Source: Propionibacteriaceae bacterium UBA5174 (GTDB lineage: Bacteria > Actinomycetota > Actinomycetes > Propionibacteriales > Propionibacteriaceae). From it: a stretch of DNA of 30,549 nt. Where the stretch lies: NCBI GenBank assembly GCA_002413345.1, contig DHWU01000017.1, positions 33,001 to 63,549 of the forward strand, written 5' to 3'. The translations under genes and the position numbers were made by a program. Below the pieces are notes generated by a model that worked only from the letters and a program-made list of their open reading frames with translations, ran no database searches and was not told the DNA's origin. This document shows, piece by piece, positions 15,296-22,945 of the stretch. Each line of letters opens with the position of its first letter. Position 1 is the stretch's first letter.

Positions 15296-16576
15296 ATGCC
15301 AGGAATTGTGGTCGTCGGCGCGCAGTGGGGCGACGAAGGCAAGGGCAAAGCCACCGATCAGCTCGGCGACCGGGTGGACTACACGGTGCGCTATTCCGGC
15401 GGTAACAACGCTGGTCACACCCTGGTGGTGAACGGCGAGAAGTATGCGCTGCACCTGCTGCCCTCCGGCATTCTCAACGATTCGGTGCCGGTGATCGGCA
15501 ACGGCGTGGTGGTTGATCTGGACGTGCTGTTCGAAGAAATTGACGGCCTGAACGCCCGCGGCGTGGACACCTCCAAGCTGATCATCAGCGCCAATGCCCA
15601 CGTGATCACCGAGTACCACAAGGTGATGGACAAGGTCACCGAGCGCTTCCTGGGGAACCGCCGGATTGGTACCACCGGACGCGGCATCGGCCCGGCCTAC
15701 TCAGACAAGATCAACCGCCTCGGCATTCGCATTCAGGATCTCTTCGATGAGAACATCCTGCGACAGAAGGTCGAGGCTGCTCTGGAGCAGAAGAACCACC
15801 TGCTGGTGAAGGTCTACAACCGGCGCGCGATTGAGCCCAACGAGATTCTTGAGGTGCTGCTGGCCCACGCCGAGCGGGTTCGTCCGATGGTTGCCGATGT
15901 GACCCGGGTGCTGAACGACTCGCTGGACCGTGACGAAGTGGTCCTATTTGAAGGCGCCCAGGCCCACCACCTCGATGTTGACCATGGCACCTACCCCTAC
16001 GTCACCAGCTCCAACCCGATCGCGGCTGGAGCTTGCACCGGTTCGGGTGTTGGTCCGATGCGGATCAACCGGGTGATTGGGATCGCCAAGGCCTACACCA
16101 CTCGGGTTGGTGAGGGTCCGTTCCCCACCGAACTGCTCGATGCGGACGGCGAGAAGTTGCGTACCGATGGGGCCGAGTTCGGCACCACCACCGGACGTAA
16201 TCGTCGCTGTGGCTGGTTCGATGCGCTGGTGGTCGAGGCTGCGGCTACCGCAAATGCTTTCACCGACATCTTCTTGACCAAGCTCGACATTCTCACCGGA
16301 TGGGAGAATATCCCGGTGTGTGTGGCCTATGAGGTGAACGGTGAGCGCACCGATGTGTTGCCGATGAGCCAGTCCGATTTCCATCATGCCTTGCCGGTCT
16401 ATGAATACCTGGACGGCTGGACCGAAGACATCTCCGGTTGCCGCACCTTCGCTGAGCTGCCAGCCAATACCCAGGCGTACGTACGTCGGCTCGAAGAGCT
16501 GGTGGGCTGTCGGATCTCGGGTATTGGGGTGGGGCCCTCGCGGGAGCAGTCGGTAATGATTCACGATCTGATCTGA
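15296..16576 (+). CDS. purA: Adenylosuccinate synthetase
   Basis: A 426-residue GTP-dependent enzyme that joins IMP and aspartate, the first step from IMP to AMP. GAQWGDEGKGKATD is the GTP P-loop with the catalytic Asp, and SGGNNAGHT the IMP-binding loop with the catalytic His. Also present are GNRRIGTTGRGIGPAYSDK, FEGAQAHHLDVDHGTYPYVTSSN, and GTTTGRNRRCGWFD, which contains the aspartate loop and the second signature. Length is as usual. ATG 15296 is chosen because homology starts at PGIVVVGAQWGDEGKGK; the frame stays open upstream, but that part is the promoter region. It diverges from the amide hydrolase gene. Confidence 0.97.
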   Translation: MPGIVVVGAQWGDEGKGKATDQLGDRVDYTVRYSGGNNAGHTLVVNGEKYALHLLPSGILNDSVPVIGNGVVVDLDVLFEEIDGLNARGVDTSKLIISANAHVITEYHKVMDKVTERFLGNRRIGTTGRGIGPAYSDKINRLGIRIQDLFDENILRQKVEAALEQKNHLLVKVYNRRAIEPNEILEVLLAHAERVRPMVADVTRVLNDSLDRDEVVLFEGAQAHHLDVDHGTYPYVTSSNPIAAGACTGSGVGPMRINRVIGIAKAYTTRVGEGPFPTELLDADGEKLRTDGAEFGTTTGRNRRCGWFDALVVEAAATANAFTDIFLTKLDILTGWENIPVCVAYEVNGERTDVLPMSQSDFHHALPVYEYLDGWTEDISGCRTFAELPANTQAYVRRLEELVGCRISGIGVGPSREQSVMIHDLI

Positions 16577-16612
16577 GGCTGGCCTGCCGGCTGACCTTGC
16601 GTCTGAGACGGC

Positions 16613-16618
16613 TAGCCT
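16613..16618 (+). promoter_or_regulatory. -10 box of leaderless dcd promoter
   Basis: TAGCCT ends 6 nt before ATG 16625. Confidence 0.5.
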
Positions 16619-16624
16619 AGGCAG

Positions 16625-17197
16625 ATGCTGCTGAGTGATCGCGATATTGCCGCCGAATTGGCCGCCGGCCGCATTGGGCTGGATCCTTGGGATCCGGCGA
16701 TGCTGCAGCCCTCCAGCGTGGACGTCCGGTTGGATCGGTTATTTCGACTGTTCGACAACCACCGCTATGCCTTCATCGACCCAGCCGTTGATCAGCCTGA
16801 GCTGACCCGGCTGGTCGAGGTGGCCGCCGATGAGGCGTTCATTCTGCATCCCGGCGAGTTCGTCTTGGCCTCCACCCTTGAGGTGATCTCGTTGCCCAAC
16901 GACATCGCGGCGCGGTTGGAAGGCAAGTCCAGCCTGGGCCGCCTCGGCCTGGTCACTCATGCCACCGCAGGCTTCATTGATCCGGGGTTCTCCGGCCACG
17001 TGACGTTGGAGCTGTCGAATGTGGCCACCTTGCCGATCAAGCTGTGGCCAGGCATGAAAGTCGGCCAGTTCTGTTTCTTCAAATTGAGCTCGCCAGCGGT
17101 ACACCCCTATGGCGAGTACGGCAATCGTTATCAGGGACAACGCGGCCCGACGGCGTCCCGGTCACACGAGAACTTCTACCGCAGCGATCTGGGCTGA
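16625..17197 (+). CDS. dcd: dCTP deaminase, probably bifunctional (dUMP-forming)
   Basis: A 190-residue trimeric dUTPase-fold enzyme. MLLSDRDIAAELAAGRIGLDPWDPAMLQPSSVDVRLD, LEGKSSLGRLGLVTHATAGFIDPGFSGHVTLELSN (written here as two conserved blocks: 1-37 and 98-132), and NRYQGQRGPTASR at the C-terminus define Dcd. The catalytic Glu is in VTLELSN. Length and the closing YQGQRGPT block match the mycobacterial-type enzymes, which turn dCTP directly into dUMP, feeding thymidylate synthesis; that second activity is inferred. It lies 48 bp after purA and 34 bp before purD, with apparent leaderless promoters for itself and for purD. Confidence 0.94.
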   Translation: MLLSDRDIAAELAAGRIGLDPWDPAMLQPSSVDVRLDRLFRLFDNHRYAFIDPAVDQPELTRLVEVAADEAFILHPGEFVLASTLEVISLPNDIAARLEGKSSLGRLGLVTHATAGFIDPGFSGHVTLELSNVATLPIKLWPGMKVGQFCFFKLSSPAVHPYGEYGNRYQGQRGPTASRSHENFYRSDLG

Positions 17198-17219
17198 GTT
17201 CGGCGGGCAGTTGCGCCGG

Positions 17220-17225
17220 TAGAAT
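17220..17225 (+). promoter_or_regulatory. -10 box of leaderless purD promoter
   Basis: TAGAAT ends 6 nt before GTG 17232. It probably drives purD, purB and the overlapping permease gene. Confidence 0.55.
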
Positions 17226-17231
17226 CACCGC

Positions 17232-18479
17232 GTGACGCAGACGGTATTGGTAGTTGGAACAGGCGGCCGTGAGCACGCCCTGGCTTGGGCGCTGAGTCGT
17301 GATCCTGAAGTTGGTGAAGTGCATATTGCCCCCGGTAACCCCGGGACGTCCGCGGTCGGCACCAACCACCAGGTGAACATTCTCGATGGTGCCGCGGTGG
17401 CCGCGCTGGCAGTGGAACTTGCTGCCGACCTGGTTGTTGTTGGCCCCGAAGCCCCGCTGGTGGCCGGTGTGGCTGATGCCGTGCGCGCGCAGGGTATTGC
17501 GGTGTTCGGCCCGAGCGCGGCAGCAGCTCAACTTGAGGGCAGCAAGGCGTTTGCCAAAGAAATCATGGCGGCTGCCGGGGTGCCCACCGCAGCGGCCCGG
17601 GTGTGTGTCACAGCTGACGAGGCCGCAGCTGCCCTGGACGAGTTCGGCGCGCCTTATGTGGTCAAAGACGACGGTTTGGCTGCAGGCAAGGGCGTGATCG
17701 TCACCAACGATCGGGCCGCAGCGATCAGTCATGCCGCGGCGTGCGGCAAGGTGATCATCGAGGAATACCTCGATGGGCCAGAAGTGAGCCTGTTTGCGCT
17801 CAGTGACGGTGTGAAGGTGCTGGCCTTTGAGCCAGCCCAAGATTTCAAGCGGGTCGGCAACGGTGACACTGGCCCCAATACCGGCGGCATGGGTGCCTAC
17901 ACTCCGTTGCCGTGGGCGCCGTCCGGCCTGACCGAAGAAGTGGTGCGCACCGTCATTCAGCCCACCGTGGACGAAATGCGCCGCCGGGGCACGCCCTTTG
18001 TGGGGCTGCTCTATGCCGGTTTGGCACTCACTCGAAAAGGGATGCGGGTAGTGGAGTTCAACGCCCGCTTCGGTGATCCCGAAACCCAGCCGTTGTTGAC
18101 CAGGTTGAAGACCCCGCTGGGTGGGGTGTTGGCTGCTGCAGCGACCGGCTCCCTGGGCGAGCATCCGCCGCTGGAATGGGGCAGTGGGGCTGCGGTTGCC
18201 GTGGTTATCGCCGCGGCGGGCTACCCGGAGTCGCCACGCAAGGGTGATCCGATTACCGGCGCCGAGATTGAGGGCGTCTTTCACGCTGGCACCGCTCTAG
18301 ACGACGATGATCAGCTAATCAGTGCCGGCGGGCGGGTGCTCACCGTGGTTGGTGCCGGTGACACCTTGGCCCAAGCTCGCCAGGCTGCCTACGTCAAAGT
18401 GGCCCAGATCAAGCTTCCCGGTGGTTTCTACCGCACTGACATTGCCGCCAAAGCGGCAGAAATCGAGGACAACGAATGA
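17232..18479 (+). CDS. purD: Phosphoribosylamine-glycine ligase (GAR synthetase)
   Basis: A 415-residue ATP-grasp ligase that makes glycinamide ribonucleotide from phosphoribosylamine, glycine and ATP, step two of purine synthesis. VVGTGGREHALAWAL is the N-terminal loop, VVGPEAPLVAGVAD the substrate region, YVVKDDGLAAGKGVIV the ATP-grasp lysine element, DTGPNTGGMGAYTP the glycine-site loop, and VVEFNARFGDPETQPLL the family signature with the metal ligands. The GTG start follows TAGAAT by 6 nt. The 3' end overlaps purB by 4 nt (ATGA), so the two are co-translated. Confidence 0.97.
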   Translation: MTQTVLVVGTGGREHALAWALSRDPEVGEVHIAPGNPGTSAVGTNHQVNILDGAAVAALAVELAADLVVVGPEAPLVAGVADAVRAQGIAVFGPSAAAAQLEGSKAFAKEIMAAAGVPTAAARVCVTADEAAAALDEFGAPYVVKDDGLAAGKGVIVTNDRAAAISHAAACGKVIIEEYLDGPEVSLFALSDGVKVLAFEPAQDFKRVGNGDTGPNTGGMGAYTPLPWAPSGLTEEVVRTVIQPTVDEMRRRGTPFVGLLYAGLALTRKGMRVVEFNARFGDPETQPLLTRLKTPLGGVLAAAATGSLGEHPPLEWGSGAAVAVVIAAAGYPESPRKGDPITGAEIEGVFHAGTALDDDDQLISAGGRVLTVVGAGDTLAQARQAAYVKVAQIKLPGGFYRTDIAAKAAEIEDNE

Positions 18480-19900
18480 TCCCAAATGTGTTGGCTACCC
18501 GCTATGCGTCCACTGCGATGCGGCAGATCTGGTCGCCTGAAGCCAAGATCATTGCCGAACGCAAGCTGTGGCTGGCGGTATTGAGCGCCCAGGCAGAGCT
18601 TGGTGTCGATTTCGGCGGCGATGATCCGACCGTGGTGATTGCTGATTACCAACGGGTGCTGGAGCAGGTCGATCTGGCCAGTATCGACGCCCGTGAACGG
18701 ATCACTCGCCACGACGTGAAGGCCCGCATTGAGGAGTTCAACGCGCTCGCCGGGCATGAGCACGTCCACAAGGGCATGACCAGCCGTGACCTGACTGAGA
18801 ACATCGAGCAGCGGCAGCTACTTTCCAGCCTCGAACTCGTGCGCGAACGCATCGTCACCGTGTTGGTGAGCATTACCCGGCTGGCCGTGCAATACCGCGA
18901 TCTGGCCATGGCTGGCCGCTCGCACAATGTGGCCGCACAGACCACCACTTTGGGCAAGCGCTTCGCGACTGCCGCCGATGAGTTGCTGCTCGCCTTCGAC
19001 CGGGTCGATGAACTGATCAACCGCTACCCGGCTCGCGGCATCAAGGGCCCGATGGGCACCGCGCAAGACATGCTCGATCTGCTGGGCGGGGATATCGACA
19101 AGCTGGCTGCCCTGGAGGCCAAGGTTGCCGCTCACCTTGGCTTTGCCAGGGTGTTCACCGCCACCGGTCAGGTCTACCCGCGTTCGCTGGACTACGACGC
19201 CTTGAGTGCGCTGGTGCAGACTGCGGCCGCACCGTCCAACCTGGCCATCACGATTCGGCTGATGGCTGGCCAAGAACTGGTCACCGAAGGTTTCAAAGAG
19301 GGCCAGGTGGGCTCTTCGGCGATGCCCCACAAGATGAATACCCGCTCCTGTGAGCGCGTCAATGGCCTGATGGTGATCCTGCGCGGCTATGCGTCCATGG
19401 CTGCTGAGTTGTCCGGGGCGCAGTGGAATGAGGGCGACGTCTTCTGCTCGGTGGTGCGTCGGGTCGCGCTAGCTGATGCGTCCTATGCGCTGGACGGGTT
19501 GTTCGAAACTTTCTTGACCGTGTTGGACGAGTTCGGCGCCTTCCCTGCGGTGATCGAGGCCGAATTGCAGCGCTTCTTGCCATTCCTGACCACCACCAAG
19601 GTGTTGATGGCTGCAGTGCGCAATGGCGTGGGACGCGAAGCTGCCCATGAGGCAATCAAGGAGCATGCGGTCTCAGTGGCGCTGGGCATGCGCGCCGGTG
19701 GCGGTAATGACCTGCTCGACCGGCTGGCCGCTGATTCCCGGCTCGGCTTGAACCGGGAGCAGTTGGACGCAGCGCTCACCGACCCGATCGAGCTGACTGG
19801 TTCGGCGCGAAACCAGGTAGATGTGATCGCCGCTCGGGTGGGTGAACTCGCTGCGCAGTATCCGCAAGCTGCGGCCTATCACCCCGGTTCAGTGTTGTGA
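18476..19900 (+). CDS. purB: Adenylosuccinate lyase
   Basis: A 474-residue fumarase-superfamily homotetramer that acts twice in purine synthesis: SAICAR to AICAR, and adenylosuccinate to AMP. Visible elements are RYASTAMRQIWSPEAK near the N-terminus, HEHVHKGMTSRDLTEN (His and TS site), GRSHNVAAQTTTLGKR, and the signature loop GSSAMPHKMNTR with the catalytic serine. GAGGA (18467-18471 region) gives a ribosome-binding site within the end of purD. The gene overlaps purD by ATGA and the downstream permease by GTGA. Confidence 0.96.
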   Translation: MIPNVLATRYASTAMRQIWSPEAKIIAERKLWLAVLSAQAELGVDFGGDDPTVVIADYQRVLEQVDLASIDARERITRHDVKARIEEFNALAGHEHVHKGMTSRDLTENIEQRQLLSSLELVRERIVTVLVSITRLAVQYRDLAMAGRSHNVAAQTTTLGKRFATAADELLLAFDRVDELINRYPARGIKGPMGTAQDMLDLLGGDIDKLAALEAKVAAHLGFARVFTATGQVYPRSLDYDALSALVQTAAAPSNLAITIRLMAGQELVTEGFKEGQVGSSAMPHKMNTRSCERVNGLMVILRGYASMAAELSGAQWNEGDVFCSVVRRVALADASYALDGLFETFLTVLDEFGAFPAVIEAELQRFLPFLTTTKVLMAAVRNGVGREAAHEAIKEHAVSVALGMRAGGGNDLLDRLAADSRLGLNREQLDAALTDPIELTGSARNQVDVIAARVGELAAQYPQAAAYHPGSVL

Positions 19901-20685
19901 CCACCAGGGGTCAAACCTTGGCGCTGCTGGGCATCGGGTTGGTCTCGGGTTTCTTCGCTGGCCTGTTTGGGATTGGTGGCGGGTTCATCATCGTGCCCGC
20001 CCTTGTTGTGCTGGTGAAGCTTGATCACAAGCGGGCGGTGGGCACCTCTCTATTGGCCATTCTGCCCGCGGCCACTATTTCGACGGTCTCGTATGCGGTG
20101 GTCGGTAGCGTCAACTGGGCAGTAGGGATCGCACTAGCTGTTGGTGCAGTGATTGGGGCGCAAATTGGTGCCAGGATCCTTCAGCGAATCAGTCGACGCA
20201 GCGCGCAGTGGGCCTTTGTGGCGCTGACGGTGGTGATGGTGGTGCAACTGATGTTGGTGGTGCCAAACCGCGACGCAGTGATGCCTATGGACTTGCTGCA
20301 TGTTGCCGGGCTGGTAGTGCTTGGGTTGATCGCCGGAGTGTTGTCGGCGATTCTCGGGATCGGTGGCGGTGGGGTGGCCGTGCCGGTGTTGATGGTGGTC
20401 TTTGGCCTGGGTGATTTGGTGGCCAAAGGTGCAACTCTGGTGATGATGCTGCCCGGTGTGGTCTCGGGGTTAGTGGCCAACCTACGGATTCACAATGTTG
20501 AGGTGCGGGCCGGGCTGGTGATCGGAATCGCCGCCATCTTCTCCAGTCCCCTGGGGGCCTGGGTGGCGCACATCATCACCCCCCAACTAGGAGCCTGGTT
20601 GTTCGCCGGGTTCTTGACCTTCATCGGCATCACCATGGTGCGCCAGGCGCTGCGTCCGGCGGCACCGGAGGCAACCGGGGTCTGA
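19897..20685 (+). CDS. TauE/SafE family permease
   Basis: A 262-residue polytopic protein with about eight TM helices in two repeats. Each repeat carries the glycine signature near its start: GLFGIGGGFIIVPALVVL and AILGIGGGGVAVPVLMVV, followed by KRAVGTSLLAIL and AKGATLVMMLPGV. The family exports sulfite, sulfoacetate or related organosulfur anions; the substrate is not predictable here. It overlaps the end of purB by 4 nt (GTGA) with no Shine-Dalgarno sequence, so it probably depends on translational coupling. A functional tie to purine synthesis is not known. Confidence 0.87.
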   Translation: MTTRGQTLALLGIGLVSGFFAGLFGIGGGFIIVPALVVLVKLDHKRAVGTSLLAILPAATISTVSYAVVGSVNWAVGIALAVGAVIGAQIGARILQRISRRSAQWAFVALTVVMVVQLMLVVPNRDAVMPMDLLHVAGLVVLGLIAGVLSAILGIGGGGVAVPVLMVVFGLGDLVAKGATLVMMLPGVVSGLVANLRIHNVEVRAGLVIGIAAIFSSPLGAWVAHIITPQLGAWLFAGFLTFIGITMVRQALRPAAPEATGV

Positions 20686-20716
20686 GGCGATCAGTCTTCA
20701 GAGCCGCTTGGTCCGG

Positions 20717-21589
20717 CTATTCGGTGCCGAGCTCAGGTTCAACTTCCTTGCGGTGGACAGCCGAGCTGATACTGCTGGCGGCGCCGCTGGCGAGGGCTAG
20801 AAGGGCTGACCACCAAACCCTTTGGTCTGGCGGGTGGGGCACGCTCGCCGTATTAATAGTCGCAAGACTGAATCCGCCTGCAGCGATCAGAATAAGCCCT
20901 GCTGATAGCCGACCGATTTGCGCGACGCTACGTAACCGCGGCCAGCGGTGTGAAAGTAGCACGCAAGCCCAGCTCGCTAGAAAGACTGCCAACCCGAGCA
21001 GGTATCCCGATCCGGTCCTGAACGCGGGGTCAGCTGGCGCCCAACCCCATGTGAGTAGCGCCCACCAAAGTGATGCGCCCGCGGCCAGGAACAGGGCGAC
21101 GGCTGGCCAATTCCACAATGCTGAAGTTGGCGCTGGCGTGCGGGCCAGGCCTTTTTGTAACGGCTGTGAGTTTGGGCGGACGAGCCCGAAGATGCCAATG
21201 GACATCAGCAGAACGCCGCTGATAGGAACCGGAACCAGCAGCACCATTGATGAGTTTTCCATCAAGTCGGTTCCGGGTTTGAGGTTATATTCCAGTACTT
21301 CCTGCGCATTTAGTAAGCAGTAGCCGCCGACCATAACTAGCACTGCGCCAGCGGCAGTAAGCGTGGCTAGCAGCGGCCTCGTCCAGCGATGGCTCTGGTC
21401 AGCCATCAGCCCGGCCAGGCAACCCAAAGCGATGCCGGTCGCCGATAGCCAGGCAACCACCGGCGGGCCGATGATTGCGATGGTCAGGCGAGGCACGAAC
21501 AGTGCTGCCAATGTGAGTGTGAACGCTGCAGAGATAGCAAAACCCCAAGCCAACAAGCGCCGCAGGACCCTCGGCCTACTAATCGCCAA
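20717..21589 (-). CDS. Polytopic membrane protein of unknown function
   Basis: A protein of about 290 residues with some eight hydrophobic helices and no recognised family motif. The strongest segments read LLAWGFAISAAFTLTLAALF, IIGPPVVAWLSATGIALGC, ATLTAAGAVLVMVGGYCLL, VPVPISGVLLMSIGIFGLV, LLGLAVFLASWACVLL and LSAGLILIAAGGFSLATI. It ends in a short charged tail. The start is uncertain: TTG 21589 is chosen because AGGA lies 6 nt upstream. An ATG at 21718 would add 43 residues of unlikely composition and overlap the purC start. It converges on the permease gene with a 31-bp gap and diverges from purC. Confidence 0.6.
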   Translation of the reverse strand: MAISRPRVLRRLLAWGFAISAAFTLTLAALFVPRLTIAIIGPPVVAWLSATGIALGCLAGLMADQSHRWTRPLLATLTAAGAVLVMVGGYCLLNAQEVLEYNLKPGTDLMENSSMVLLVPVPISGVLLMSIGIFGLVRPNSQPLQKGLARTPAPTSALWNWPAVALFLAAGASLWWALLTWGWAPADPAFRTGSGYLLGLAVFLASWACVLLSHRWPRLRSVAQIGRLSAGLILIAAGGFSLATINTASVPHPPDQRVWWSALLALASGAASSISSAVHRKEVEPELGTE

Positions 21590-21703
21590 TGTCGATCCTG
21601 ACTCGTGTGATGTGATCTGCAACTGGGTGCTGCAGTTTAGCCATGGCCTGAGGGTGGAGTGTCCATTCGCTCTGCAGTCGAGCGGCGTTGAAACTGGGAT
21701 GGG

Positions 21704-21709
21704 TAGGCT
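21704..21709 (+). promoter_or_regulatory. -10 box of leaderless purC promoter
   Basis: TAGGCT ends 7 nt before ATG 21717. Confidence 0.5.
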
Positions 21710-21716
21710 GGCGCGC

Positions 21717-22568
21717 ATGTCTGATCTGGAGTTGATCCATGCCGGCAAAGTCCGGCGCCTGTACGCCTGGCCCGAGGACCGAATCTTGATGGTCGCCACT
21801 GATGCGATCTCGGCTTTCGACTTCGTGCTCGACACCCCGATCCCCGACAAGGGCACGGTGCTGACCCAGCTGTCGCAATGGTGGTTCAACCAGATCGACT
21901 ACTCAAACCATGTGATCTCAACCGAGGTGCCGGTCGAGTTTGCTGGCCGCGGCGTGATCGTGGAGAAGCTCGAAATGGTGCCAGTGGAGTGCATCGCTCG
22001 CGGCTACCTGACTGGCTCAGGTTGGTTGGAATACCAGAAGTCCCAAACGGTGTGTGGCATCCCATTGCCCGCCGGTCTGGTGGACGGCGACAAACTTCCC
22101 GAACCGATCTTCACGCCCTCGACCAAAGCCGACATCGGTGAGCACGACGAAAACGTCGACTTCGCCACCATCGTGGCCTCCGAAGGCGAAGAGTTGGCCG
22201 CTCAGTTGCGCGATGCCACTTTGCAGATCTATTCCCAGGCCGCTGATCTGGCCGCGGCTCGGGGCATCATTTTGGCCGACACTAAGTTCGAGTTCGGCTT
22301 GCGGGCCGATGGCACTTTGGTGCTGGCCGACGAAGTATTGACCCCCGATTCGTCCCGATTCTGGGACGCCCAGACGTGGCAGCCGGGCAAGAGCCTGCCC
22401 AGCTTCGACAAGCAGTATGTGCGGGATTGGCTGAGCAAGGAATCCGGCTGGGACAAGGCCTCTGACACTCCGCCACCGGCGTTGCCGGCCGAAATAGTGG
22501 CAGCCACTCGGGCACGGTACTTCGAGGCTTACCGCCGGTTGGTGGGCGAAGACCTGCTGCTGGGCTAG
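21717..22568 (+). CDS. purC: SAICAR synthase
   Basis: A 283-residue enzyme that condenses CAIR with aspartate using ATP, the eighth step of purine synthesis. HAGKVRRLYAWPEDRILMVATD is the N-terminal nucleotide-binding region (with GKVR for the usual GKVR/KRY), followed by DAISAFDFVL, VPVECIARGYLTGSGW (signature 1), FTPSTKADIGEHDENV, LADTKFEFGL (signature 2) and LADEVLTPDSSRFW. The long form of about 280-300 residues is the one common in actinobacteria. The ATG at 21717 follows TAGGCT by 7 nt; a longer in-frame reading upstream is non-coding. The stop codon lies within the first of two 44-bp direct repeats. Confidence 0.96.
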   Translation: MSDLELIHAGKVRRLYAWPEDRILMVATDAISAFDFVLDTPIPDKGTVLTQLSQWWFNQIDYSNHVISTEVPVEFAGRGVIVEKLEMVPVECIARGYLTGSGWLEYQKSQTVCGIPLPAGLVDGDKLPEPIFTPSTKADIGEHDENVDFATIVASEGEELAAQLRDATLQIYSQAADLAAARGIILADTKFEFGLRADGTLVLADEVLTPDSSRFWDAQTWQPGKSLPSFDKQYVRDWLSKESGWDKASDTPPPALPAEIVAATRARYFEAYRRLVGEDLLLG

Positions 22569-22609
22569 TTGATTCTGGCCATTCCTGCCGGCGAGGGCTG
22601 AACGACACC
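22566..22609 (+). repeat. Direct repeat, left copy, flanking repeat array 3
   Basis: A 44-bp sequence starting at the purC stop codon that recurs at 22819 with 42 of 44 bases identical. Confidence 0.9.
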
Positions 22610-22642
22610 GGCCACCGCTCAGTCCAAAACGGGGTCCAAAAC

Positions 22643-22774
22643 GGGGACGGTTCCTCGCCCGCTGCGCGAAATGGGGACGGTTCCTCGCCCGTCGCGCAAG
22701 ATGGATCCGTCCCTTTGTGCGCAGCGCAAAAAGGAACCGTCCCTTTATGCGCTGCGCACAACGGAACCGTCCCC
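22643..22774 (+). repeat. Repeat array 3: five units with central inversion
   Basis: This array and its flanking direct repeats fill the 377 bp between purC and the phosphatase gene. GGGGACGGTTCC starts at 22643 and 22673; inverse copies start at 22703 (variant GGATCCGTCCC), 22733 and 22763. The period is 30 bp throughout, and spacers carry GCTGCGC/GCGCAGC cores. The second and third copies pair with one mismatch. Several frames stay open across it, but they encode only the repeat. Confidence 0.9.
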
Positions 22775-22818
22775 GCGTGCCGGATCCAGTTGATGCCGCG
22801 AGGATCCTGGTGCGGGCA

Positions 22819-22862
22819 TAGTTGATTCTGGCCGTTCCCGCCGGCGAGGGCTGAACGACACC
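22819..22862 (+). repeat. Direct repeat, right copy, flanking repeat array 3
   Basis: Second copy of the 44-bp sequence at 22566-22609, differing at two positions. The copies start 253 bp apart and bracket the array. Confidence 0.9.
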
Positions 22863-22945
22863 ACCGGCGGCCCCAACTGGCAATTCGACCCGGCACCTAT
22901 CGGTAGTTGCCTCGGGTGGGTGGGTTTAGGGTGCATTCTTTCGAT

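Noticed and set aside
17079..18284. A 401-codon open frame antisense to dcd and purD
   Set aside because: dcd and purD are unmistakable on the plus strand; the antisense product has no recognisable motif and a composition typical of shadow frames.
21590..21889. N-terminal extension of the 20717-21589 membrane protein across the purC start
   Set aside because: The added segment is not hydrophobic, lies antisense to conserved purC residues and has no ribosome-binding site.
22017..22896. Long minus-strand reading frames over array 3 and the end of purC
   Set aside because: They are antisense to purC and consist of repeat translation. High-GC shadow frames explain them.
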